In this document: one piece after another, positions 53,232 to 63,621 of the stretch
Layout of the letters: each line of letters opens with the position of its first letter
How positions within the stretch are numbered: the stretch's first letter is position 1
Assembly: GCA_963931925.1 (NCBI GenBank)
Contig: OZ007582.1
Coordinates: forward strand, 30,829,929-30,893,928
Direction of reading: 5' to 3'
From: Onchidella celtica
Lineage: Eukaryota; Mollusca; Gastropoda; Systellommatophora; Onchidiidae
Length of the DNA: 64,000 nt
Translations under genes and position numbers: made by a program
The notes under the pieces: model-generated
What the model was told of the DNA's origin: nothing
The model's database searches: none
Seen by the model: the letters and a program-made list of their open reading frames with translations, nothing else

Positions 53232-56200
53232 CTGATTGAATGTAACAATAAAACATTACCTGTGTCACACATCCAAAGTTCATCTCGATATTATATTGGG
53301 AGTCTCCCCGAACAAATCAGAAATTAAGGACATCTTATTTCTAAAGAAAAATAGTGGCAGGAGCGCTCCTCTGTGCAATTTTCATCGTTTCTTTTGCTCA
53401 ACGGTACAGCCTAAATAGCAGTTTCAAAATGATATAATTAAGCCCTTAAGTACCAACTTATCAAACCCATTTGTTTAAATTGTGTCAACCTATTCTGTTT
53501 TTATTCAAGTTTCAGGCAATGTTTTTTAAAAAGTTGTAAGAATGTAAAATACAATGATCTCTTTTTGCGCTCCCTTTGATAAGCCCATCACTCAAGGGGA
53601 CTGTATTTAATTTGACAAGTGTTCAGGTGACCACGCAAGAGGTCTGAATTGTAGATTATTGTAGATTATTACGGGAAACTGTTTAGATAAGAGACAGAGG
53701 AAGAGAGGAGGAAGGGAACACTGGTTTATCCCATGTAATGCCGGTTATCTCATCTAGTAACAATGTAAATACAGATCAATGCCAAGACTGGTACTAATGA
53801 CCTTCATGTCAACAGAAAAGAGTGAACCAAGCTAAACTCTTGTGAAACATCAAAGTATGCAGTGATTGGCTCATACTAGATACTGAAGATACTGGCATGG
53901 TTCACAGTAAACACTGAAGCACTGTGGCAATATAAACTAAAATACTAAAACATGGGAAAACATGCTGAAGTTGATCCACAGCTGATGAGTGACCTAGAAA
54001 CTTTGCTACTGTTAGTCGTGTTACTCTGAAGACAGTTAATTTTCAGATCAATACATCCTGACTTACCGACGCCTTATGGGAGATCGATCATATCTGCCTG
54101 GTCTTCGGCTGGACCAAGATGACCTGGAAACAAATCAATACCTGATATTAGAGAGATTGAATTCTTCAAATGTTGCTGTCATGCAGTGCCATGAAGATGC
54201 ACAGAATCATTGGAATAGTTTTACCCTAGGTTATTCAGGAAACATTATAACCAGTTATCCTCAAAGAATATGCACTGTTTTATACTGGGTCATATTAGAA
54301 AAATTAAAACCAACTATCCCAAGCAAAGACACATAATTTCATACAGGGTCATTTTGGAAAAATTTAAACCCACTATCTCCAAAGACGCATAGTTTCAACC
54401 AGGGTCATTTTGGAAAAATTAAGACCAAATATCCCAGGTGAAGATGAATAGCTTTATACTGGGTCATATTAGAAAAATTAAAACCAATTATCCCAGGTGA
54501 AGATGAACAGTTTCATACAGGGACATGGAAAAATTAAAACCAACTATCCCAAGCAAAGGTGAACAGTTTTAGACTCAGTCATTATGGAAAAATTAAAACC
54601 AACTATCCCCAGCAAAGATGAACAGTTTTAAACTGAGTCGTTATGGAAAAATTAAAACCAACTATCCCAAGCAAAGATGTAAGAAGTTTAAGGCTGTTGT
54701 CAAAGAAAACTAAAACTGAGCGCTACTTTAAATCGTTTATTCCATCATCAACTAGGATGTTACAATAATGTCGTCATCTTGATTGTAATCTGTGCACAGT
54801 TGAATTATGTCCTGCGTGTCAGGTCAATGTGTTTTAGTTAGGGAAGCATATTGTGTGCACTGTTAATTTTGTTAATTTAGTTAATTTATCAGTGTGTGTG
54901 TATATATGTGTGTGTGCGCGCTATGTATCATACTTTCTGCTTCTGTAACTGTATTGTTATGTATTCAATGATCAGAACAAATTTCCTTGTACAAGGACGA
55001 ATAAAATTTATCTTATCTTATCTTATCTTATGGAAAAATTAAAACCAACTATCCCAAGCAAAGATGAATAGTTTTAACTCATTTCTCCCCGCGAACGGGG
55101 AATCCCCGTTTTTTACCCCGACCTTATATATATTTTTTTCTTACAAATTACAACTTTATACCTATACAATAATAAAACAACCACAGAATATCATAAAGCA
55201 TTCATTTTTAAACACTTCCACCACATAGAATTGAAAAATATTATAAAATAAGCGAGTAATGAAGTTTTTTTCTAACCCACCCTATAAAAGCATGAAAACT
55301 GCAAAATTTACTTGGGCCAGCTGAGCAACTTGGCCAAATTTATTTGGGGAGAAATGAGTTTAACTGAGTCATTATGGAAAAAATAAAAGCAACTATCCCA
55401 AGCAAAGATGAAGTTTTAAACTGAGTCATTATGGAAAAACTAAAACCAACTACCCTAAGCAAAGATGCCTAGTTTTATACTGAGTCATTATAGAAAAATT
55501 AAAACCAACTATCCCAGATTAATGGGTGCAGTGTAGTACATATGGCATAAAATTCACAAATGAAAATTGGAAATGATTAAAAGGAGGAAAATCAGATGCC
55601 TTACACAGAAGCCGGTGCCTAATAGCCAATATGATTTTGTGCCATTTTGAATGAAATACACTTCTTGACTACCAAAAAAAAAACAAGAACACTTCTTCAT
55701 CTGCAGAATCTGCTTCAGACTAGCTGCTACGTATCTTCATTCTGCTCATTATGACTTTTGTGTTGCATTTCTTGAACACTATACAATATCAACACGTGGT
55801 GATCTCAATGGACATTTTCAGCCATTGGAGGAACAAAAATCTCACTTTGGCTGAAACCCTCTAAAGAGTTGACAATATTCATCTATGAAAATTACCACTG
55901 TGCTACTTTCCCTGTCAGAAAATGTCAAATGCCTTCCAAGGACCACGAAAGACCATCATAATATGCATGGTATAAGATGCCCATATCAAACTGCATATTT
56001 CAACTGTTATTAAATCGCTGCTAGGACAAACACAATATTCTAAGAGAATTGTAACTGTAAACGGAGTCATGGTAACTTTGGTCCTCATCTTTCTTCTCTT
56101 GGAGTTTGTTCACATATTTGTAGGTATACACTGTTACACAAAACTTATATCAAATAAACAATGAAGTTATACACATATGAAAACAGATGTTTTAAGACAT

Positions 56201-59200
56201 TTCTACTTCCAATATAAAAGCAGGCTTTGTTATTGTGATGTACCGGTATTTACCTCACTGGTGAACGTCTTCTGGGTGAACGGGATCTTGACCTTCGTCT
56301 TGGGGGTGACCTTCTGCCCCTCCGAGTTGACGACCTTGAACGAGATCTCTTTCTCACGGGTGAAGCCGATTTCTTGCGAGCACTTGATTCTTTTGAGCGT
56401 GAGCGTCTCCTATCTTTTGTAGATGAGCTACTGACTCTCTTAGATGTCTCTTGCTTTGGAGAGGATCTTCTGTCTGAAGATCTTTTGTCAGAGTCTTTCT
56501 TAGACTTTTCTTCTTTTGTTACTTCAGATTTCCTATTGTCTCGGGGCTTTGTCGGCAACGCCTCCTGTTTCAATTCCTTAGCAGGATCAGTTTTTTTCTT
56601 TGGTTCTACCTTTTTCTGCGACTCTGCTGACACTTTCTCCTTTGCATTTGCCTTATCACTGCTTTTTGCTGAGGAGTCCTTTTTCTTTTTCTCCCTTGAC
56701 GACGAACGCGATGACGACGATGATGAGGATGAAGACGAACGAGAGGATGATCTAGATTTATCAGAACGACTACTGCTTCGAGGCTTTCTAACCTTTGACT
56801 TTTTCGGAGAACTATCACCCTCTGAGCTGTATTCTGATTTTTTCACAGTTAGGGGCTGACTTTGCTCTCCAGCAGTTACATCCAGAGTGTTTTTAGCGGG
56901 TATTTTTTCTGAGTTGGTTCCTGTGTTACTCGAGCTGATTTCTCCGGGCAATGGAACATTGGACAGCTGTAGAGGATCAACCATGTTGTGCAGAGTATCA
57001 GGTGGTTTTGCCTCTTTTGGTGTTGGTGGTAAAGGAATTGACATACTAGTGACCGGATCACACGGGAGTGGAGGGGGTGGGGCAGTGGGGCTTGCCCCAG
57101 GCAACGGTGGCAGAGGTGGGGGTGCCACAGAAGTCAGAGGATATGCTGTAGACATGTTAGTTGTGGGTGGCGGCTCAGATCCTTTGGAATAGGCCGGAAG
57201 TGGAACACTGCTTATATTATTTGACACAAAAGTTGTGTTTGGTAAAGGTGGATACTGAATATTGCTCGGCTGATCTCCTGCAAATCCAGGCAGTGTGGAA
57301 ATGGGGCTCGTGGGAAGGGGTACTGTGGGTGGCGGCTGCAATGGAAGTGGTGGTGGATGGGCACTTTGAATTGTGGGTAATGAAGCTGTTGCTGATGTGT
57401 TCACGACTGCAGACTCTTCCTTCTTGTCCATGGACTCGTGAGCGACTGGTGGAACATCGAACCTTGACCGATGAACACGGGGAATGACAGGTGGTGGTTC
57501 TGGGGAGGATGAAGATGACCTTGGTGCTCTCTTTCTCCCCTTAGCACCCTCTACACCACTGTCCACTTTCTTTCTATCACCTTTTTCATCCTCTCCATGT
57601 TTCTCCTCCCCCTCCACAATCTTCTTCCTCCTCTGTTCCAAGAGGGAGGCCCTCAAGCGAGACGGTGATTCTGATCCAGATCTGGAATCCGACCTTGACT
57701 TGGATTTATCCGAGTCTTTGTCATCTGTCTGTCTTTTCTGACGCTGATGCGAAGGGCTTGAAGATGAAGATGATGATGACCTTGACCGCTGTGATTTTTG
57801 TTTCTCTCCTTGAGGTTCTACCAGCGTCTCTTTGCTCTTTTGCCTGGAAAATAAAATAATCTCTAGCTAATTCTATATTACAAGGTGGATGTGTTTATTT
57901 TCTTCAAGTATTGGCACCACAGCACTAGGTCACACTGGTCTGCTGACTTAATGGGTAAATTATGGCTCTCTCCTACAGTGTAAGTTTTATGCTTCTGTTT
58001 GTTTTTTGAGTTTACTGCTGTAAATTTTGACCAAAAAAAAAAAAAAAAAAAGGGACCAATGTAGCAATCAGGAAATTTGGTGAGGATTCCCACCAACGAA
58101 TGGAATGAAACGGTATCTGAGGACATGATCTGCCCTCAAACTAACGTCATTTCAAAATAAAGGGGTGAAAAATCCCAACTTGAAAATAGAAAACTCAAAC
58201 TATGGTGTCTGGAGGGACTTGCAAGCTGCTCACAATTCAAAGACCGGCGGAAGCCCTTCTGTAAAGTTCACCACTCTGAGGTTTGCCAAACCTTGATCTG
58301 GAAAGTGTTATACTGACCAGACTGTTATCTGGTGTACAAGTCACTAGTGCAATCTAGAAAGTAGCAAATTACATTCTCTCACAGAAACATGCACCTCGGG
58401 TTCCTGCTCTTCTTTCATAATGTTTTTTCCAAGGCCTTCCCTAGGCTAAAATGTGAAATTCATGCAACCCTGCACGCGCCAGCTTAAAGCCTGCTGTCCG
58501 GTCAGTGACCGTACTCACGAATCTTATCTGGGGTCACTGACCCTTGCCGATATACAATGACCACACTACTACTGCCCACGTGGTTCGGTTTGTGTTTTGA
58601 TCTTTATGAAAACATTCGCTGCTATGCCTTATCACGCTTGATAATAAATTAACCAGCAAAACCTTAGTCTGTCAGTCTCTAACCAATGATCTAACTTATA
58701 ATTCCAAACTGACAGTTGAGTTTTCGTGAGAACGAAGCATAATAACTAGCCACGCCCTCCCAAGCCCTACACAAATGGTTTCATCCTGATTGACACATAC
58801 TAATAAACCAATGTGGGTATTTGGAGCAAAAATCATTTCAGAGCTTGTTTCTGATTGGTTCTTAGACAACTCCCGATGGTGGTCAGCTTGTGAGAAAATG
58901 CAATAATATTGCAAATTTGTTGAGCAACAGTTCGCATATCGATGTTACATCTTTTGATAGTATGGGGAGAGCCTTTGAAAGCTTAGTCTTTGTGATTCTG
59001 ACCAGTGGTTCACTGGTTAACATGTCCATGTCACAATGCTTTTGATTTAGAAGAGATACAGTGAACAACAGTGGTTACATCTCAAAAAGGTCAGTGACCT
59101 GACGCGTGATAATAACAGCTTGCGCATGGCGTGGTCAGCTTGACCATGCTGTGTTATCCCGCCCGTGCAGAATGAACGCTTGTGAAGTCGATACCAACTT

Positions 59201-62200
59201 TCGGCGCCCTGCGCAGCATGAAGGTTAAATGCAAGAAAACTCCATTTATTGAGTTATACCCCCCCTTTTAAAAAGTGTTTAAACCCCAAGACAATTCCAG
59301 GGCTATTACAAGTTTTCCAGTGGTGTGCAGGAACCCTGACAAATCAAACCATTTATGCAGAATATTAACTGATTCTTACTTAGCTATTTCCGAAGCTTTC
59401 TCCACTATCTGGTCCAAGGGAGGCAATGCTGGTGTCTTTATCTGAAGACTGGTTTCCCCTTTCCTGTCTGTGTCATTTCTAGAAACATCCTTCTCTTGTG
59501 ACTGAAAATGAGAAATATACTGGCTCACATGATAATTGTCTTTCCTGTTTCACTAGGAGATACAATGCTCATCTACATGTCTATGGCTAACAGTGAGCTG
59601 CAAAACTTATGCTGAGGATCACATACGGTTTTCACCCAAATTCCTAAAACATAATGTATCTTGTGAGTGATGAATGAAATACGACATTATGTGTACATGC
59701 TCGCACTTTGTTTTGCAAGGGCAATTTTCAAAGCTGAACAATAACTTAACCACGCTCAATGAGTTTAATCAATTGATGTGCAGAAATGACAAATCTGTTA
59801 AAAAAAAAACAACAACGTTCAGCCAACCTTTGCTGCTGCTAAAGTTTCTTCAATTTCTCCATCTTCTGGCTCCAGTGGTGGCTGCCACTTCATCTTTTCC
59901 TGTCAGAAATATTACAAGTATTACATATCTTTGTTGTTGTCATCATCCATAAAAGCTTTGTGTTATCTAGATGTATTCTTTGGCAGGGTTCCTGCCCAAA
60001 ATATATGACCACTTTCAAGGAAATTTTTTAAACGAGATAAAGAGATATTTTAAAATCCCACAAACATTTCCAGGAGACCAAAAGACAAGGCCCAAGGGTT
60101 CCTGTGTTTGTAATTAAGGGATGGAGGTTCCCTTTGCAGTTATTTTTCAAGACTTAAAACGTCTTCAAAATTTTTCAAGGGGATTCTCTGTGGGGCTAAA
60201 TGCAAGGAATTTACAAGGACTCCTTGAATCTAAGGAGTCATGGGAACTCTGAATTTAGGTGCAATATTTACATGTTCAGTGGGGCAAACTCACCAAAGAA
60301 ATGAACATCTCATTAAAGGACATCTCAAGACTCAAGGGCGCATGAACCCAATTAAATATTAAACATGCACTTCAACTTTAGGACGTATGATGTACGTCCA
60401 CAGCTCAGTGAAGGGATTTTTTTTTAAAATATAAAAAATCACTTCTTCAAATGACACTTCACAACTCAGAATGCTTGCTGAAGATTGTTGTTACCATGAA
60501 ACTGTACCATTGAAAGGAATTTAATCCTCCTGTGACAACGAAGTATTCAAGCCTCACACTAAAAAGCTAACCCCTAAACCTATTCAGTGCATGATGCTGA
60601 CTACATAATAGAAACGGATAACATAAAAATCACTCTTACGTGTGCAAATTTGCATGCCTTCGTGAAACCCTAACTAACAGACATAAATTACCATAATACT
60701 AAACAAAAGACCTTTTGATACCTCTGTAAATTTCCTTGGTTTCTTGTCTGTGTCTTTGCTCTGAGATCGATGGTCATTTTTGGATTTGCGATCTTTGGAT
60801 TTGGACCTTGATCTTGATGACCTTGAGCTGGATGACCTTGAATGAGACCTGGATTTGGAGCTAGCTGAGCGAGACCGGGATTGAGATGAAGAGCTCTTGT
60901 TCTTACGATCACTTGAAGATATTTTGGCTGTGACCTTTGTGTCTAGCGCACTGGTAACCGTAGGCTGATCTGCAGACAATAATAAAATCACCTGTGGTCA
61001 CACCGTACTGTATTTGCTCCCCTTAATGAATCCTTTACTCACAAAAAAGTTAACTTAAGGCATGCAGGACAAAAAAAAAAGCATCATTTGGCAAATACAA
61101 ATTTTGGACAGAAATGCAGCAAAAATAAAAACTGGAAACACTAGAGCAGTTTATTACCAAGACTCTAAAAGTGAAAAAATTCTGAAGACCACTGAGTTTC
61201 ACCTGAACCCTGCAGCTGTTGTTTCTAAATCTAGAAATGGGCCAGTAAGTCATCAATTTTCACAAAAACAGCTGATGAATTTCTTTTATTTTTGGAATGC
61301 AGTCTGATATTATACCTGATGAAAATGATTTTTTGGTGTCAGAATTTCCATTCAAACTAAAGATTCCTTAAATGTAATCCAATAGGAGGATGTTTTCCAA
61401 AAACAAACGAAATTCGTTGGTTGGACAGCTTTTGAGGAAACTGATGATTTATTGACTCATTTCCAGAATTATGAACGATTATCAGTACAGACCCACATAC
61501 ATATAACTATAAGTATATAGATAAATGTGTGTCTGAGCACTCTTGTAGTGACATGGGGCCAGCCACACAAGCAGCAAAAATCACACAATTCCTAAAAAAC
61601 TGCAAAGGTCCTGGAACCCTGCATTACAAAAATGTGCATGAGGACAAGAAGGGAGATCAACCACGCTGTACCTGTGGTCACACTGTATTGTATTTGCTCC
61701 CCTGAGTCCAGCTTGTACTGAATCTTGGCACTGGTGGTAATGGGCGCCGTTGTAGACAATGACAGGGCCTCGTCAATACTGTCTGCAGCCAGCTGGGCCT
61801 TGAGCAGGGCTTCTGTCTCTTGCAACATGGACAGAGAGGCCTCATCTAGAGGGTTCTTGGGTCTGATTACCAAAGAAAAAAATTACTTTTCATACAAATG
61901 TATCCACAGTAAATAAGATGATGCTCCTTAATTTCAGCAACAAGCCTGATTATATCACACTCCGTGCATGGTTAATGGAAAGTTGATATGTGGCTTCTTT
62001 TGTAAAATAAAATCTCTTATAGATCTATAGTTCTGAGCACAGGTAAGTAGTCTCCACATATTCTTGCCTCCCCCCTTTTTCCTTCCAATTTGTGAAAAAA
62101 TTTAAAAAAAAAAAAGGAATCAAGTTTTATAAGCCTCACAAAGATCCCAGTAACAGAAGGTCTGCATATCTTATTTCATTTATTTTTCATTGCAGACTTC

Positions 62201-63011
62201 GTTCCATAGTCTTCATGATTTTCTTGCTAAAGTAGGGCTTTGCAAAATACAGCCCCCCGACCTTTAACCCTATTGATCTGACAGGTCAACAACAGCCTGT
62301 CCTCTGCCAAAACTTTGCAGAAAACTGCCTTCTGTTGCTGAATTTGCACTACACTCTTAAAATGTCATGGCACAACTGTCAACGATACCATTTCTTCACA
62401 AAAGTCAGTAAATGACCATTGGTCACCATTTTGGTTTATTCCTATTATGCACTTCTGGGGCCTGTTAAACCCAGATCCCTCATAGGACTGGTGTAATTCT
62501 CTAACCATCTAAGTGCTTTTTACAAAATTTTTACAGGTAAGCAAAAAAAAAAAAAAATTTATATCCTTCACTGGACAAAACTGGGTCATTGGGTAGGCCT
62601 ATTCTCTTAGAGAAATGTTACTTTAGAGTGATTTACCTTGGCCACAGTGCTCCAATTCTTTGTTAGGACATGTAATTCATGTTGCAGATTCATGATGGAA
62701 CACAAAAGATTGGTCCACAAAAAGTGAAGTTAGAAGATTAGAGAATTATACCGACGATATATTACTTTATTGAAAGAACTGGGATTGATGGCCCCCATGC
62801 AGTATGACTTGGTGGCATTTAGTTCCTTTTTTGCTATTTGAAAAGTCTGGGTCTAACAGAGCCCAGTTGGTATGAATCATAATATGAATACAGGAGATTA
62901 AACAGGATTAAAGCCACATACTTGTCTGGTTTTGCGCTGTTCTTCAGAGGTCTCTGTCCTGGCTTCCAGTGTGTGGGTGGGGGACTATCTGACCTTCTCT
63001 TCTGCACTCCC
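53090..63011 (-). CDS. NKTR: NKTR-like SR-rich cyclophilin, C-terminal part (8 exons, 5' end outside window)
   Basis: Joined exons: 63011-62922, 61862-61672, 60969-60722, 59899-59828, 59501-59380, 57843-56254, 54123-54067, 53231-53090. All have AG/GT borders and codon phases agree at every junction, giving 2,512 coding bp and ~836 residues to TGA at 53090. In order: SPPPTHWKPGQRPLKN; an acidic Leu/Ser segment; a first RS block; MKWQPPLEPEDGEIEE; a ~530-residue exon with Ser runs, a Lys/Glu-rich part, Pro-rich runs and a strong RS region; then two RS exons. NKTR-type cyclophilins carry an N-terminal peptidyl-prolyl isomerase domain followed by long RS regions with THWKPGQ and WQPPLE motifs, act in the nucleus and associate with splicing. 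The isomerase exons are not in this window. A related SR-cyclophilin (PPIG) is the main alternative. Orthology rests on remembered motifs. Confidence 0.8.
53232..54066 (-). other. NKTR-like intron
   Basis: An 835 bp GT-AG intron without recognised elements apart from a duplicated TGTAGATTATT near 53650. Confidence 0.7.
54067..54123 (-). CDS. NKTR: NKTR-like internal exon, 57 bp
   Basis: Acceptor TTTGTTTCCAG and donor CG|GTAAGT enclose SSWSSRRPGRYDRSPIRR. Phase 2 on entry and exit matches both neighbours. Confidence 0.85.
54681..55030 (+). mobile_element. LINE-type 3' end with stem-loop and TTATC tail
   Basis: Foreign sequence within the minisatellite ends in TTTCCTTGTACAAGGACGAA, AATAAAATTTA and (TTATC)n. 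CCTTGTACAAGG is a perfect palindrome. Short 3' stem-loops followed by microsatellite tails are typical of some LINE 3' ends. No protein motif remains. Confidence 0.55.
55078..55358. mobile_element. TTAA-type MITE in an NKTR-like intron
   Basis: Ends CTCATTTCTCCCC and GGGGAGAAATGAG are perfect 13 bp inverted repeats. TTTAA flanks both (55073-55077 and 55359-55363). Removing the element and one TTTAA restores a normal minisatellite unit, which confirms the borders. Confidence 0.85.
55521..56253 (-). other. NKTR-like intron, 5' part
   Basis: Unique AT-rich intronic DNA next to the donor at 56253. Confidence 0.6.
56254..57843 (-). CDS. NKTR: NKTR-like large exon, 1,590 bp
   Basis: Acceptor TTATTTTCCAG, donor GTGAG|GTAAAT. 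It begins QKSKETLVEPQGEKQKSQRS, runs through a Ser block, LRASLLEQRRKKIVEGEEK and the RSRFDVPPVAHES segment, then Pro-rich repeats with PPPLPLQPPPTVPLP, a Lys/Glu/Ser region and a classical RS domain (RKRSRSRSSTRRGRRSPPRR). Opposite-strand frames of up to 161 residues are shadows. RS domains are usually phosphorylated and mediate splicing-factor contacts. Confidence 0.9.
57844..59379 (-). other. NKTR-like intron, 1.5 kb
   Basis: GT-AG intron. An 18 bp A run lies near 58033. A fragment at 58060-58100 (ATCAGGAAATTTGGTGAGGA) resembles the end of the GGGATGGGAATT MITE, and 59325-59340 (GTGCAGGAACCCTG) resembles a hAT-like end. Confidence 0.6.
59380..59501 (-). CDS. NKTR: NKTR-like internal exon, 122 bp
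   Basis: Acceptor TTCTCATTTTCAG, donor GCTAA|GTAAGA. It encodes SQEKDVSRNDTDRKGETSLQ and IKTPALPPLDQIVEKASEIA. Phase 0 in, phase 2 out. Confidence 0.85.
59828..59899 (-). CDS. NKTR: NKTR-like internal exon, 72 bp
   Basis: Exactly 24 codons (EKMKWQPPLEPEDGEIEE, TLAAAK) between acceptor ATTTCTGACAG and donor AAAG|GTTGGC. The WQPPLE followed by an acidic stretch is one of the two motifs used to identify the family. Confidence 0.9.
59984..60251. mobile_element. hAT-like non-autonomous element in intron
   Basis: CAGGGTTCCTGC at the left pairs with ATGGGAACTCTG at the right as short imperfect TIRs. AAGGA and CAAGG motifs fill the interior, as in 4415-4873. The 8 bp flanks match only partly. Confidence 0.45.
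60722..60969 (-). CDS. NKTR: NKTR-like internal exon, 248 bp (first RS block)
   Basis: Acceptor TATTATTGTCTGCAG, donor AGAG|GTATCA. It encodes DQPTVTSALDTKVTAKISSS, SRSRSASSKSRSHSRSSSSR and a Lys/Asp-rich end DTDKKPRKFTE. Phase 1 in, phase 0 out. Confidence 0.88.
60991..61023 (-). pseudogene. 33 bp duplicate of the preceding exon's 3' end and donor
   Basis: This segment matches 61671-61703 at 31 of 33 positions, covering EQIQY-VTT codons and the splice-donor G. It lies in the intron only 21 bp upstream of the next exon's start. Its own donor would be GTGATT. Its frame does not join the downstream exon. Confidence 0.85.
61672..61862 (-). CDS. NKTR: NKTR-like internal exon, 191 bp
   Basis: Acceptor CTTTGGTAATCAG, donor CACAG|GTACAG. 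It encodes PKNP then LDEASLSMLQETEALLKAQL and DSGEQIQYSVTT, with no RS repeats. Phase 2 in, phase 1 out. Confidence 0.88.
61863..62921 (-). other. NKTR-like intron, 1.06 kb
   Basis: GT-AG intron with A runs near 62103 and 62547. A segment at about 62675-62775 (GATTGGTCCACAAAAAGTG) matches the repeat at 3950-4170. Confidence 0.65.
62922..63011 (-). CDS. NKTR: NKTR-like internal exon, 90 bp (THWKPGQ exon)
   Basis: Acceptor TTGTTGTGTCATTCAG, donor ACAA|GTATGT. It encodes GVQKRRSDSPPPTHWKPGQR then PLKNSAKPDK. The THWKPGQ motif is the clearest family signature. Its phase requires two codon bases from an upstream exon not found in the window. Confidence 0.85.
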
Positions 63012-63091
63012 CTGAATGACACAACAAAACACTGGTAAACATGCGTGTATAAAACTGAACAGCTTCAGTCGGGGATAACCTGAATCAACAT

Positions 63092-63621
63092 GTGCCAATC
63101 TATTCAGGTAATTCAAGCTATCAAAACCAGGAAGCAATATGGCTGGTAATAATATTCAGTGTTCAGATTTCTTTAGGCGCTACGCTAGCCGTGAAGGCCA
63201 TCCCGGGTCACCCCGAAACGTCGCTGGCTAACAGGGCTCTGGTGAAATCCTGGCAGCAGGGGATGGATGAGGACGGAAGGCGACCGAAGGATCTTTGGGC
63301 ACGGCTTTTGTCTCTCGTGGTTGCGGGCAGAGGATTCCGTTTTTGGAACAATGGCCGGGACCAATGCACAGTATGTGCACTGCGCTTTCAGAAAGCAATG
63401 GCAGACCACTGGAAGAATTTCTTGCCAAAAACTACAATGAAATGTCCCACAAAAGGAAAGAAAGTTATAGTTCTGTGTCCTCTGAGTCCCCCAGAGAGGG
63501 TCGGGACTCAAAAACGACTGGGGAGGGAGAATCCACAACTGCAGAAGGCACCCGTGATGATGATACTGGCGTATCTGACGGTGAGTGCAAGAAACAGAGG
63601 TGTAGATACTCCTATTCAAAG
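63092..63621 (+). other. sequence of unknown origin with long open frames
   Basis: Two plus-strand frames are open here. One (63092-63655) includes AIPGHPETSLANRALVKSWQ. The other is open from 63271, with ATG at 63364, and reads GRPLEEFLAKNYNEMSHKRK then a Ser/Glu-rich stretch, running without a stop into the reverse transcriptase fragment. Neither is recognised. It lies in the NKTR-like intron region on the opposite strand. Confidence 0.35.

Larger units (their letters stand above)
54270..55520. repeat. ~60 bp intronic minisatellite, split by two insertions
   Basis: Units carrying AAAATTAAAACCAACTATCC and CAAGCAAAGATGAACAG repeat about ten times in the 2.1 kb intron between the exons at 56254 and 54123. 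The array is interrupted at about 54681-55030 and at 55078-55358. Confidence 0.85.

Noticed and set aside
53008-53283. 91 residue and other frames over the terminal RS exon
   Set aside because: Alternative frames of the terminal exon; only the RS frame agrees in phase with the upstream exons.
56374-57741. Plus-strand frames of 85-161 residues opposite the RS exon
   Set aside because: Antisense shadows of the NKTR-like coding exon, which has matching splice phases and family motifs on the minus strand.
58400-59340. Possible ~930 bp hAT-like element in the NKTR-like intron
   Set aside because: The right end GTGCAGGAACCCTG is plausible, but the left end match (CGGGTTCCTGC) is weak and no target duplication was found.
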